NCBI GenBank assembly: GCA_903928075.1
Contig: CAIYPD010000114.1
Location: 1-47,301, forward strand
Source: Candidatus Firestoneibacteriota bacterium
GTDB lineage: Bacteria; Oederibacteriota; D2-FULL-39-29
DNA length: 47,301 bases
Reading direction: 5' to 3'
Positions 8,162 through 16,739 of the stretch are shown here, in pieces. Position numbers and translations under genes: made by a program. Each line of letters starts with the position of its first letter. Position 1 is the stretch's first letter. The notes under the pieces were generated by a model, which worked only from the letters and a program-made list of their open reading frames with translations, was not told the origin of the DNA and did not search any database.

Positions 8162-8344
8162 ATGGCTAAAGCAGTAGAAGGTGTAGCACCGGTAAAGAAA
8201 GCGGCTTTTGGGGGCAAGGTTATTAAGTGGAGTAAAGTAAAAGATGTGAAAATCGGCGAGATATTTGACAACAAAGACTGTGGTATGGGCGAGATGATAA
8301 AGTTAATCTGGACCTTTATCAAAAAGAATAAGATCAACGAATAG
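8162..8344 (+). CDS. unknown 60-aa protein in its own transcription unit
   Basis: Basic small protein starting MAKAVEGVAPVKKA and ending in an amphipathic/hydrophobic stretch MGEMIKLIWTFIKKNKINE, with one Cys in NKDCGMGE. I recognise no family. It is well supported as a gene: consensus promoter (8022-8050), SD GGGAGG at about 8151-8156 six bases before ATG, and a long terminator hairpin just after the stop. A Gly-Gly at residues 17-18 loosely recalls a leader cleavage site, but no C39 peptidase transporter is nearby. The next genes encode an ABC exporter on a separate transcript. The function cannot be assigned. Confidence 0.6.
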   Translation: MAKAVEGVAPVKKAAFGGKVIKWSKVKDVKIGEIFDNKDCGMGEMIKLIWTFIKKNKINE

Positions 8345-8352
8345 TTAAAACC

Positions 8353-8416
8353 GGACGGGTATCTTCTCTGATGGGCGCGTAAAAACGCTATAAGATGGTG
8401 CCCGTCCATTTTCATT
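8353..8416 (+). terminator. terminator after the 60-aa protein gene
   Basis: GGACGGG (8353-8359) followed by tatctt pairs with aagatgg..., CCCGTCC (8401-8407), enclosing a smaller gcg...cgc hairpin, and is followed by ATTTTCATTTTTA. The stem is long for a simple terminator, so it might also be a stable 3' RNA. Confidence 0.65.
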
Positions 8417-8500
8417 TTTAGAAGGCGTGCTTTTAAACCGAAATAATAGTTGTAGCTGCCGGACCGGTATTGTTTCAAAACAATGCAAACGGAGCTGTAG

Positions 8501-9460
8501 ATGGAGAGCATAAAAACAATTGAACTTAAAAAAACTTACGGAGAAATAAAAGCCGTAGACGGTATTAACCTCGCCGTCAGAGAGGGCGAAATCTTCGGTC
8601 TTTTAGGGCCTAATGGCGCCGGGAAGACCACTCTGCTTATGATGCTTTCCACTCTTTTAAAACCCACCTCGGGAACGGCTATCGTAAACGGCTTTAATGT
8701 TGTGACCCGGCCCGATAAGGTAAGAGAATCAATAGGGATGGTTTTTCAGGATCCAAGCTCCGATACTTTGCTTTCCGGTTATGAAAATCTGAAACTGCAC
8801 GCGCTTATGTATAACCTGCCGCTAAAAGAGATAAACAAAAAGATAGAAAAAGTGCTCGAGCTTGTTGACCTGCAAAAACGACAGCATGATGTCGTAAAAA
8901 AATATTCCGGTGGCATGAGAAGACGGCTGGAGATAGCGAGAGGGCTTCTGCATGAACCCAAGATCTTCTTTCTTGACGAGCCCACCCTCGGCCTGGACCC
9001 GCAAACCCGCCAGCATATCTGGACTTATATCAGGGCTCTGGCGGAAAAGATAAAAATGACTATTATTGTGACTACGCATTACATGGAAGAAGCGGAAAAA
9101 CTCTGCAACAGGATAGCGATTATTGACCACGGCCGTATAGTAGCACTTGATTCCCCGGAAAATCTTATACATGCTACCGGCGGGGATATAGTAAGCCTTA
9201 AAGGGCAAAAACTTAACCTTAAGGAACTCGAAAGCCTTACTTTTGTAAAGGGAATAAAGATTGTGGAAGGGAAATTCCAGTTAGCCGTTGAAAATGCGGG
9301 GAAGAACCTTCAGGAGATACTAAGCACTGCGGGAGAGGTGGAATTTGTTAAAGTGCATTCTCCGGACTTAAACGATGTATTTCTCTTTTATACCGGGCGC
9401 GAGATGCGCGAAGAAGGCGATGAAGTCGGCTTTATGCAAGATGTTACGAGGGCGACCTGA
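8501..9460 (+). CDS. ABC transporter ATP-binding protein, DrrA/ABC-2 type
   Basis: ATPase subunit of an ABC-2 exporter. Walker A GPNGAGKTT at residues 36-44, Q-loop VFQDPSSD, signature YSGGMRRR near 137-144, Walker B IFFLDEPTLGLDP and switch His in VTTHYMEEAEKL. The C-terminal about 90 residues resemble the DUF4162 domain common in daunorubicin-resistance-type ATPases. ATG 8501 follows ggag at 8491-8494. 319 aa. Overlaps the permease gene by one base (TGATG), so the two are translationally coupled. The substrate is unknown. Confidence 0.93.
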   Translation: MESIKTIELKKTYGEIKAVDGINLAVREGEIFGLLGPNGAGKTTLLMMLSTLLKPTSGTAIVNGFNVVTRPDKVRESIGMVFQDPSSDTLLSGYENLKLHALMYNLPLKEINKKIEKVLELVDLQKRQHDVVKKYSGGMRRRLEIARGLLHEPKIFFLDEPTLGLDPQTRQHIWTYIRALAEKIKMTIIVTTHYMEEAEKLCNRIAIIDHGRIVALDSPENLIHATGGDIVSLKGQKLNLKELESLTFVKGIKIVEGKFQLAVENAGKNLQEILSTAGEVEFVKVHSPDLNDVFLFYTGREMREEGDEVGFMQDVTRAT

Positions 9461-10218
9461 TGAATATCCGCAAAGTATTAAAAGGCCTGTACGCGCTCTG
9501 GTTCAGGGAGTTTCGGGTTTTTACCCGGGAAAAAAGCAGGATTATCTCTTCGGTCTGCCTGCCTCTCTTCTGGTATTTTATCTTTGGAAACGGCGTAGGT
9601 TCCGCTATGCCGGCCGGCGCGGGCAATTACCAGCATTTTATTTTTCCGGGTTTTCTGGCCATGACTATTATTTTTACCGGTCTTTTTGCCGGCGCTTATA
9701 TAGTCTGGGATAAAAAAATTGATTTTTTAAAAGAAGTACTAATTACTCCGCTCTCAAGAACTACCGTCTTCTTCGGGAAAGCCATGGGCAGTATGACCGA
9801 TGCTCTGATTCAGTCCTATTTTTTACTTTTAATCGGGATTGTTCTGGGCATCCCCTTTACCCTGTCAAGCATCCTCCTTTCAATGCTGATGCTCTTTGTT
9901 TTTGCAAACGGTCTAATTAGTCTCGGTTTAATAATCGGTTCTTTTATGGAAAGCCCGGAAGGCTACGGCCTGATTTCAAGTTTTGTAATCTATCCGATTT
10001 TTCTCCTTTCCGGTGCGCTTTATCCGCTTGATAATCTGCCGGGGTGGATGAAACTTCTTACGCGTCTCGATCCGGCGACCTATGCGGTGGACGGTCTTCG
10101 AGCCGTAATACTTGGGACCTCTTCTATGTCGTTTACCGCAAATCTTCTGGTAGTTTTGGGCTTTGATGTTATTATGATGTTTGTAGGAACCTGGGCATTT
10201 AAAAGAATGAAACTATAG
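9460..10218 (+). CDS. ABC-2 type transporter permease
   Basis: Inner-membrane partner of the preceding ATPase. Six hydrophobic segments are visible (e.g. ISSVCLPLFWYFIFGNG, FLAMTIIFTGLFAGAYIVW, FLLLIGIVLGIPFTL, LMLFVFANGLISLGLIIGS). The ABC-2 signature region reads FVIYPIFLLSGALYPLDNLP followed by DPATYAVDGLR. 252 aa, the usual size. Start ATG 9460 overlaps the upstream stop. Confidence 0.93.
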   Translation: MNIRKVLKGLYALWFREFRVFTREKSRIISSVCLPLFWYFIFGNGVGSAMPAGAGNYQHFIFPGFLAMTIIFTGLFAGAYIVWDKKIDFLKEVLITPLSRTTVFFGKAMGSMTDALIQSYFLLLIGIVLGIPFTLSSILLSMLMLFVFANGLISLGLIIGSFMESPEGYGLISSFVIYPIFLLSGALYPLDNLPGWMKLLTRLDPATYAVDGLRAVILGTSSMSFTANLLVVLGFDVIMMFVGTWAFKRMKL

Positions 10219-10271
10219 CGTTAAAAATATTCAGACAAAAGTGACAGCGTAAAAGATTATCAGGAGGGTCT

Positions 10272-10463
10272 ATGCCGTTTGTAGAGATAAAGATGTGGAA
10301 GGGCCGTACTAAGGAAGCAAAAAAGAAGATGATAGAAAAAGTCAGCGCGGCAATTGTGGAGACGCTACAGTGCCCGAGTGAAGCTGTACATGTTATCGTG
10401 CAGGAAGTGGAAAAGGATGACTGGGCGGTCGGCGGAAAACTCTGTTCAGAGCGCAACCCCTGA
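10272..10463 (+). CDS. 4-oxalocrotonate tautomerase family protein
   Basis: 63-aa tautomerase subunit. After removal of Met the catalytic amino-terminal Pro1 is exposed (MPFVEIKMWKGRTKEAK), with Arg11 also conserved, and the family pattern VHVIVQEVEKDDWAVGGKL follows. These enzymes act as small oligomers on 2-hydroxy-dienoates or related keto-enols. ATG 10272 has AGGAGG just upstream (about 10261-10266). It follows the ABC pair by 53 bp and precedes the lyase gene; its true substrate is unknown. Confidence 0.9.
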   Translation: MPFVEIKMWKGRTKEAKKKMIEKVSAAIVETLQCPSEAVHVIVQEVEKDDWAVGGKLCSERNP

Positions 10464-10542
10464 GAAAGAAAGTACAGCCGCACAGAAAAAACCCGGGAAT
10501 TTTATAGGCATATAAATAAATTGCAGGAAAGGAGACGGACAA

Positions 10543-12747
10543 ATGAGTAGATGGAAGATATTTTTTTTGATGCTGGCAGCAGTTACCTGGCTGGGAGCGG
10601 CCTCCGGACCCATTCTTCCCGAAAATGATCCCGCGGCAACAGGTGCACCGGTTAAACTCCGGGACGGTATGGAAGGAAAACATCCGCGCCTGTTGTTAAC
10701 CACCGAAAGGCTTGTCCAGCTGCGCGCTTATTACAACAGCGAAAAAGCGGCCTCCTACCGGCAGCAGATTGAAAAACTGCTTCCGGCTTGCGTGGCGCCG
10801 GCGGACCGGAAGACAAGCCCGGCCTGGGGCCAGGAGATTGGCTTGTTTAAGATGCCGACAGTGGCCCTCCATTATCTATTAACCGGGGATAAGACTTCCT
10901 TGGCCCGCTGTAAAGAGTATTTACAGTGGCTCGCCGGCACGGCTAACTGGACGAATGGCGGCGAACCTGCCGTCGAGAATACCCCCGAAGCTTATGAACG
11001 GGTAATGGAAACTATGAAAAAAATGAAGCCCGCCGGAGAGAATAACAGCGATACTACGGCTTCTTTCACCATGGTCGGTGCATCACTCATGTGGGACTGG
11101 CTCTACAACGACCTGGATCCGGCCTTTCGCGAGCAGTTTCGCCGGGTCCTCTGGCAGCACGCCCGTGCGATGTATTACGGCGGGCATCTGGCCCGGAATC
11201 CCGGTGGCAATTACTGGCGCGGAGTCCCGATGTACAATCATAGATGGTTTCGCGACTGGGGCCTGACTCTGGCGGCAGTGGCAACTATGGAAGGAAAGCC
11301 CGAAGAACAATGGCTGCTCGGTAATCTTCGTGAGGAATTAAAGTTTATGGCGGAGTGGCTGGCCCCGGATGGCAGTCAGCATGAGGGGCCCGGCTATGGC
11401 GCAAGTTCCGGAGCTCTCGGTATGACTTTTCAGGTATCTGATGAATGCCTGGGCACCCGGCATCTGGAAGAACCCTTCTTCCGCAATGTCAGCATGTTTG
11501 CGATGCAGGAATCGGCGCCCGGTATGACGGAAGCAATCTATTTTGCTGATTGTTTTACGAGGGTGAACAGCATCCATTCTTTTTATCTTAAAACGGCCTC
11601 TTATTTTAAACAAGCGGATCTTATGGACGGGGTCCGGCAGTATCTAAAATTACGGGGAAACGATTTTGGAGTCCGTGACTACGGGTGGCTCTCCTTGTTG
11701 TCTGATGACCCGGCCCTGCAGGGCGGCGACTACACCAAACTACCTACGACAATTCTTTTTCCGGATCTGGGCATCACAATTGCCAGAGAGGCCTGGAAAG
11801 AAAACGCAGTGGCTGCGATGTTCAAATGCGGGCCCCCGGGCGGCTATAAACTAAACTCCTGGCGGACGGTAAAAAATCCGGAAGCAGGAAATTTACCTTA
11901 TATCAATGTGGCGCACGACCATCCGGACGCTAATTCTTTTATAATTATCGGGGACGGAGATTATATGGCGGAGACCAACAGGTATCCCCTTAATCCCGGG
12001 AAATTATCCAACGGCAACAACACTATTCTTATTAACAAAGTTGGGCAAACACCGCAAGGGCGTAAAGAAGGAGAAGAATGGTGGCAGCCTTCGTCAAAAG
12101 ATATGACAAAGATGGGCGTAATTACCGCCTGGAAGGACGCCGGGGAAGTGGTGGTTTCCGAAGGAGAAGCTTCCGGCTCCTATGAGGTTTACAACGACTC
12201 CGCATTGAAAAAAAGCAGGCCGGCTTTAGACAGGTTCCGGCGTACTTTTATCTGGGTCAAGGGAGGATATATCCTCGTACTTGATGATATCCGTGCGCCT
12301 AAGCCGGTGGAAATAACCTGGCTGATGCAGGGATCTAAACTGGAGGCGGTGGATCAGGCCAAAAACATATACCGTCTGAGCAAGAAAAAGGCTTATTGCG
12401 AATTTCAACTTCTGGCCGATAAAGAATTCAAAACGGAAATAGGCGTTTCAGCGGCTAACGATCACAGTAAACTCTTAAATTGGCAGCAGTTGCAGGCCGG
12501 CGCCGAAGCCGAAACTATGCGCTTCGTCAGTATTTATAATCCCTGGCATATCCAGGATCTAAAATTAAACTTTACTCCCGAGGGCGCGGAAAAAGCGACT
12601 ATTATGGTTACCGGTAAGGGAATTGCAGATACCTGGAAATGGGAAGCCGCAAATGGAAAATTCGAAGCGTCAACAATTAGGGGATCTCGCGAGAAAGGAT
12701 TTAATATTCTAATAGACGCTAAAAATGCCGTGCCGCCTGTAAAATGA
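10543..12747 (+). CDS. secreted heparinase II/III / alginate-lyase-like polysaccharide lyase
   Basis: Predicted exported lyase that cleaves uronic-acid polysaccharides by beta-elimination. Signal peptide at residues 1-21 (LMLAAVTWLGAASG). An alpha-toroid N-terminal half follows (PRLLLTTERLVQLR, MVGASLMWDWLYNDL, NYWRGVPMYNHRWFRDWGLT). Then comes the beta-sandwich heparinase II/III domain with VAHDHPDANSFIIIGDGDY and a C-terminal sheet. Asn/His/Tyr residues typical of the catalytic cleft are present (PMYNHRWF, HDHPD). 734 aa, in family range. ATG 10543 after AAAGGAG. The exact substrate (alginate, heparin-like or other) cannot be read. Confidence 0.8.
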   Translation: MSRWKIFFLMLAAVTWLGAASGPILPENDPAATGAPVKLRDGMEGKHPRLLLTTERLVQLRAYYNSEKAASYRQQIEKLLPACVAPADRKTSPAWGQEIGLFKMPTVALHYLLTGDKTSLARCKEYLQWLAGTANWTNGGEPAVENTPEAYERVMETMKKMKPAGENNSDTTASFTMVGASLMWDWLYNDLDPAFREQFRRVLWQHARAMYYGGHLARNPGGNYWRGVPMYNHRWFRDWGLTLAAVATMEGKPEEQWLLGNLREELKFMAEWLAPDGSQHEGPGYGASSGALGMTFQVSDECLGTRHLEEPFFRNVSMFAMQESAPGMTEAIYFADCFTRVNSIHSFYLKTASYFKQADLMDGVRQYLKLRGNDFGVRDYGWLSLLSDDPALQGGDYTKLPTTILFPDLGITIAREAWKENAVAAMFKCGPPGGYKLNSWRTVKNPEAGNLPYINVAHDHPDANSFIIIGDGDYMAETNRYPLNPGKLSNGNNTILINKVGQTPQGRKEGEEWWQPSSKDMTKMGVITAWKDAGEVVVSEGEASGSYEVYNDSALKKSRPALDRFRRTFIWVKGGYILVLDDIRAPKPVEITWLMQGSKLEAVDQAKNIYRLSKKKAYCEFQLLADKEFKTEIGVSAANDHSKLLNWQQLQAGAEAETMRFVSIYNPWHIQDLKLNFTPEGAEKATIMVTGKGIADTWKWEAANGKFEASTIRGSREKGFNILIDAKNAVPPVK

Positions 12748-12758
12748 ACTGCATGGCC

Positions 12759-12796
12759 TCGCCGGACCGGAAATAGCGGCGAAGATTCTCTTTTGG
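12759..12796 (+). terminator. weak terminator-like hairpin after the lyase
   Basis: TCGCCG (12759-12764) pairs with CGGCGA (12777-12782), followed by agattctctttt. The T tract is interrupted, so termination would be partial. Confidence 0.35.
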
Positions 12797-12851
12797 AGCA
12801 AAATATGATCGGTGTGCCTTATTTTCATATTTTCGAAGACCGAAGAAGACT

Positions 12852-13022
12852 ATTTACGCTCAGGGCGGTCATACCAATAAAATAACCATCGGCAGGGACT
12901 GTTATCTGGGGATGAATGTAGGCGTACTCTTTTCAGCGAAGACGATAAGGGAAGGCTCGGTGACCTGCATCGATTTTGTTGCGGTTGGAGTGCCGGCTAA
13001 GGTTATAAGAAAATGGGCCTAA
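12852..13022 (+). pseudogene. relic of a hexapeptide-repeat acyltransferase, 3' end only
   Basis: In the frame ending TAA at 13020-13022 the translation carries HTNKITIGRDCYLGMNV, then IREGSV, then VAVGVPAKVIRKW. This is the C-terminal signature of left-handed beta-helix (LbH/CysE-like) acetyltransferases. Upstream in frame the sequence loses family similarity, no start with an SD is present, and the usual coil before GVPAKVI is shortened. I read it as a decayed, 5'-deleted remnant. The rest of 12783-12851 holds nothing I recognise. Confidence 0.6.
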
Positions 13023-13055
13023 GGTTGCTTTGAAATTAAAAATACGAGGGTAGAT

Positions 13056-13688
13056 ATGAAAAAAATGGTGCAACAAAAAAAAGAGGCAACCAATCATCCG
13101 CTGATAGCCGCCTACCTGAGCGGTATTGCAAATGCGGCACTGGCTATCTTAACCTTGATTATTTGTTTTTTTGGTTTCAAACAACTTAATGAGCTTGCCC
13201 AAAGTTCTCAGGAAAAATTTGCTTTTGATTTCAATAAGGACTTTAATTCGGAAAATAACAGAAAATTGATAATGCTTATAGATATGGATTGTCTTAGTTT
13301 CGACAAGGCTGACCCAAAATTTCCTGTTTTTACGGCGGAGAAAAGAGCAGAAAAGTATCTTATGGTGCTTGATGAAAATAACAAGGAAAAGCAGACAAAA
13401 ACACGGTTTTCCTCCTACGAAATAGATATGCTTTTGGACCTATTCGATCAAATCAATCATTTTGAAGAGAACGATATGATGAGCATTGAAACAATTTGTT
13501 CAGATTTTGGCTGGAAAATTACGACTGTTTGGGAACACCGGGCGATAAAAGAATATGTGGCCTGGATAAAAGAGCGATACAATAAGAACCTGTATGAAGG
13601 TTACGAAAGACTCTACAATAAAATAAAAAAATATGAAGCCAGTAAGAGCAAAGAAAACTTTAAAGATTTGAAAAGGAGTAAATTATGA
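13056..13688 (+). CDS. single-pass membrane protein, DUF4760-like
   Basis: 210-aa protein with one transmembrane helix near the N-terminus (about residues 25-42, AALAILTLIICFFGFKQL) and a charged helical cytoplasmic domain. Segments such as LLDLFDQINHFEEN, ETICSDFGWKI and VWEHRAIKEYVAWIKERYN resemble the loosely defined DUF4760-type proteins; no catalytic motif is seen. ATG 13056 with gagGGTAG upstream is plausible. Its last four bases overlap the nitroreductase start (ATGA), so the two are co-translated. Confidence 0.65.
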   Translation: MKKMVQQKKEATNHPLIAAYLSGIANAALAILTLIICFFGFKQLNELAQSSQEKFAFDFNKDFNSENNRKLIMLIDMDCLSFDKADPKFPVFTAEKRAEKYLMVLDENNKEKQTKTRFSSYEIDMLLDLFDQINHFEENDMMSIETICSDFGWKITTVWEHRAIKEYVAWIKERYNKNLYEGYERLYNKIKKYEASKSKENFKDLKRSKL

Positions 13689-14242
13689 ATGAAGTATTAA
13701 AAACTATCTCCAAGCGCAGGAGCATTAGGAAGTTTGAGGAAAATCAAATAAGCGATCAGGAATTGCAGGCTATCCTGGACGCAGGCTTACAGGCCCCGAG
13801 CGGCCATAACGACCAGTCCTGGTTTTTTTCCGTGCTGCAAGACAAGAAATTGATAAAAGAATTAAGCGACGGCAGTAAAGCCGAGATGCAGAAAATACCG
13901 GTCCCCTGGATAGCAGATTTGGGAAAAAGCGAAAATCTCAACATCTATTACAAGGCGCCGACGGTTATTATTGTTGCGGCAAAAAAAGGAGCGGTCTCGC
14001 CGCTTCCCGATGTCTGCGCGGCTATTCAAAATATTCTGCTTGCCGCAACCAGTTTGGGTATAGGCTCCTGCTGGATAGGTTTTGCCAAATTCTATTTCAC
14101 AACCCCGGAAAGAAATATAAAAATAGGCATTCCGGAAGATTATGAAGTGCATTATGCTGTTTCACTCGGTTATATTCCGGCTAAACAAAAATCAAATCCG
14201 CCGGCCCGGAAGTATGAAAAGTATTATCATATAATAAAGTAA
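13685..14242 (+). CDS. nitroreductase family protein
   Basis: FMN-dependent NAD(P)H oxidoreductase fold. N-terminal ISKRRSIRKFEENQI (FMN phosphate binding), LQAPSGHNDQSWFFSV, and C-terminal LAATSLGIGSCWIGFAKF. 185 aa, typical. AAAAGGAG at 13671-13678 precedes ATG 13685, which overlaps the upstream stop by 4 bp. Substrates in this family range from quinones to nitro-compounds and cannot be inferred. Confidence 0.92.
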   Translation: MNEVLKTISKRRSIRKFEENQISDQELQAILDAGLQAPSGHNDQSWFFSVLQDKKLIKELSDGSKAEMQKIPVPWIADLGKSENLNIYYKAPTVIIVAAKKGAVSPLPDVCAAIQNILLAATSLGIGSCWIGFAKFYFTTPERNIKIGIPEDYEVHYAVSLGYIPAKQKSNPPARKYEKYYHIIK

Positions 14243-14288
14243 AAGTCCGAGTAGAAGAATTCCGGCCCAGGGATTTTCAGGAGGCAGG

Positions 14289-15050
14289 ATGAAGAGTGTT
14301 TTTTACTTTCTAGCCGCAGCGTTTTTTTGTTGTAATAGTTTCGGTGAAGGAAAAACTTTCCAGTATTCGACTATTAATTCACTCTTAAACGGTGATTATA
14401 ACGGCAGTTTTTCGCTTAAGGATTTGAGGTCGCACGGGGATTTTGGCATAGGCACCTACCGGGACCTGGACGGTGAAATGATTTTGTTAGACGGGGTATT
14501 TTACCAGATTAAGGCGGACGGAAAAGTTTATCAACCGGAATTGGAAATTAAGACTCCTTTTGCCGTGGTCACAAATTTCAAAGAGGATATTACCTTTAAA
14601 ACAGAAGAGGCGGTGACAGATTTAAAAGTCCTGGGAAAACTGCTTGACGCAAAACTTCCGACAGAAAATATTATTTATGCGGTCAAAGTAGACGCCGATT
14701 TTAGCTATGTCAAGGTAAGAAGCGTTCCCGCGCAGGTGAAGCCCTTCAAACCTCTTGTGGCCATAACAAAAGATCAGCCGGTATTTGAATATAAAAATAT
14801 AAAAGGGACTCTGGTTTGTTTCCGGTTCCCTGCTTTTACGGAAAAAATAAATGTACCCGAGTATCATTTTCATTTTATCAGTGAAGATAAGACGGTCGGC
14901 GGTCATCTGCTTGAAGTAAAAATCAGGAAAGCCGAAGTGCGTATCAGCAAGTCGCACAATTTTGAGCTCTCCCTCCCTAAGACGGCGGAGTTTTATCGGA
15001 GTAATGTTTCCGGAAACAATAAGAGCGATATCAACCAGGCTGAAAAATAA
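14289..15050 (+). CDS. budA: acetolactate decarboxylase with signal peptide
   Basis: Converts 2-acetolactate to acetoin. Family motifs: FQYSTINSLLNGDYNG, LRSHGDFGIGTYRDLDGEM and the zinc ligands H193 and H195 in YHFHFISED plus H206 in GGHLL. 253 aa. Residues 1-19 (MKSVFYFLAAAFFCCNSFG) look like a Sec signal, so this enzyme is probably exported; exported forms are known from some Bacillus relatives. SD CAGGAGG directly upstream of ATG 14289. No acetolactate synthase is in the window. Confidence 0.9.
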   Translation: MKSVFYFLAAAFFCCNSFGEGKTFQYSTINSLLNGDYNGSFSLKDLRSHGDFGIGTYRDLDGEMILLDGVFYQIKADGKVYQPELEIKTPFAVVTNFKEDITFKTEEAVTDLKVLGKLLDAKLPTENIIYAVKVDADFSYVKVRSVPAQVKPFKPLVAITKDQPVFEYKNIKGTLVCFRFPAFTEKINVPEYHFHFISEDKTVGGHLLEVKIRKAEVRISKSHNFELSLPKTAEFYRSNVSGNNKSDINQAEK

Positions 15051-15069
15051 GTTACAACAAGGGGGAATA

Positions 15070-15195
15070 ATGGTCCGAAATAGCAGTCCAAGCAAGGTGT
15101 TTAAAGTAGTGGTTCTTTTGACCTTTATTTTTCTGGCCGGAGGGTATTTGCAGGCTTTTACTCTGACAGAGCAGGATAAAGCCCCGCTTGAATAG
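15070..15195 (+). CDS. 41-aa secreted or membrane peptide
   Basis: Short frame MVRNSSPSKVFKV followed by a hydrophobic stretch (VVLLTFIFLAGGYLQAF) and a polar tail. It looks like a signal-peptide-like or single-pass microprotein. An AAGGGGGAATA SD immediately precedes ATG 15070, which argues it is translated. A terminator hairpin overlaps its last codons and stop. It lies 19 bp after budA, so probably in the same transcript. No family recognised. Confidence 0.5.
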   Translation: MVRNSSPSKVFKVVVLLTFIFLAGGYLQAFTLTEQDKAPLE

Positions 15196-15207
15196 CAGGG
15201 CTTTTAT
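15178..15207 (+). terminator. intrinsic terminator overlapping a stop codon
   Basis: AAAGCCC-C-GCT (15178-15188) pairs with AGC-A-GGGCTTT (15194-15204), with a 5-nt loop and a following T. The TAG of the 41-aa peptide (15193-15195) lies at the loop/stem boundary, so a translating ribosome would disrupt the hairpin. Confidence 0.65.
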
Positions 15208-15228
15208 AATCCCTGTGAAAGGATAAAA

Positions 15229-16614
15229 TTGAAAAATAAAATACCGGTATTGCTGATTGCAACAATAGCTTCTTTTATAGTTCCTTTTACCATTTCCTCG
15301 GTTGTTATTGCCATTCCTACAATAAGTAAGGAGTTTTCCATGGCTGCTTCCGAGGTGGGTTGGATTCCGACCGCCTATCTGCTGGCGGCCGCAATGTTTC
15401 TGGTGCCCTTCGGGAAAATAGCGGATCTTTACGGCCGGAAAAAAATATTTCTCGCAGGTATGCTGGTTTACACGGTCGCCTCCCTGCTGCTTGCGTTTTC
15501 AAACTCCGGGCTGATGTTTATTCTGGCCCGGGCGCTTCAGGGTGTGGGGGGTTCCATGACCGCGGGAACTTCTATCGCAATGCTCATTTCCGTTTACGAG
15601 CCGAAAGAAAGGGGTTTTGTGCTCGGGATAACTATCTCCGCTGTTTATATAGGCCTTTCTTTAGGTCCGGTAATAGGCGGCTTTCTGGTTAATGCTTTCG
15701 GCTGGCGAAGTATTTTTTTAGTTAATGTCCCTCTCGGGTTAATAGTAATTCTTTTAACTTTAATTTTGCTAAAAGGGCAGGAGTGGGCTTTCTCGGACGG
15801 AAAAAAATTTGATATTTGGGGCTCGTTTATTTATTGTCTTATGCTCCCGCTTTTTATTTACGGCTTTTCTGTGATTACGACGGGTAAAGGTGTTTTTTTT
15901 GCGGCTGCAGGTTTTGCCGCTCTTATAATGTTTGTTAAATGGGAGTTAAGGTCAGAAAATCCGGTTCTGGATCTCCGGCTTTTTAAGCACAACCTGACTT
16001 TCCGGTATTCGAGTCTGGCAACCCTGATAAATTACAGCGCGGCTTCTGCTACCACCTACCTCTTGAGCCTGTATCTGCAGTATATAAAAGCTATAGGGCC
16101 CAAAGAAGCCGGGCTTATTTTAATGAGCCAGCCGGTGGTCCAGGCAATATTTTCTCCTATGGCCGGGAAACTCTCGGACAAGGTTGAACCGCGGATAATT
16201 GCCTCCATCGGTATGGGACTTACCTGCATTGGCCTATTTATTTTTTCTTTTATTTCTGAAAATACCGCCTTGCCCCTGCTCATAGCAAATCTTATGCTTA
16301 TGGGCTTCGGGTTTGCCTTATTCTCTTCTCCCAATACAAACGCCGTGATGGGCAGCGTGGGGAAAGAAAGTTACGGCGTTGCCTCGGCGATAGTTTCAAC
16401 ACTGCGGGTCACAGGACAGATGGCGAGCATGAGCGTGGCTATGCTGGTCTTCTCCGTTATTATAGGTAATATGAAAATAATTCCGGCTGCTTATCCGGCG
16501 CTTTTGAAAAGTATGAAGATCCTTTTTATGATTTTTTCGGTATTTTCTCTGGCGGGCGTTTTTGCTTCTCTGGCACGGGGTAAACTGCATAAAGCCGCCC
16601 CCGAGAAGAGTTAA
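15229..16614 (+). CDS. MFS drug-efflux-type transporter, DHA2 (14-TM) family
   Basis: Proton-driven exporter of the EmrB/QacA group. Motif A-like segment LVPFGKIADLYGRKKIFLAG, motif C-like ISAVYIGLSLGPVIGGFLVNAFGWRSIFLVN, and about 14 hydrophobic segments over 461 aa. TTG start at 15229 after GAAAGGA (15216-15222). A terminator separates it from the budA unit. Substrate unknown. Confidence 0.9.
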   Translation: MKNKIPVLLIATIASFIVPFTISSVVIAIPTISKEFSMAASEVGWIPTAYLLAAAMFLVPFGKIADLYGRKKIFLAGMLVYTVASLLLAFSNSGLMFILARALQGVGGSMTAGTSIAMLISVYEPKERGFVLGITISAVYIGLSLGPVIGGFLVNAFGWRSIFLVNVPLGLIVILLTLILLKGQEWAFSDGKKFDIWGSFIYCLMLPLFIYGFSVITTGKGVFFAAAGFAALIMFVKWELRSENPVLDLRLFKHNLTFRYSSLATLINYSAASATTYLLSLYLQYIKAIGPKEAGLILMSQPVVQAIFSPMAGKLSDKVEPRIIASIGMGLTCIGLFIFSFISENTALPLLIANLMLMGFGFALFSSPNTNAVMGSVGKESYGVASAIVSTLRVTGQMASMSVAMLVFSVIIGNMKIIPAAYPALLKSMKILFMIFSVFSLAGVFASLARGKLHKAAPEKS

Positions 16615-16739
16615 AAGTACGGGCCATGCTTGTTTTTAGGAGAAGCATATTATATACTGGTACCTGTTGACGCGAAAAAAATAAGCCCGGCTATTTTGGG
16701 AAGAAAGATATTTTAATATGAACAAAAAGGAGTAAGTTG

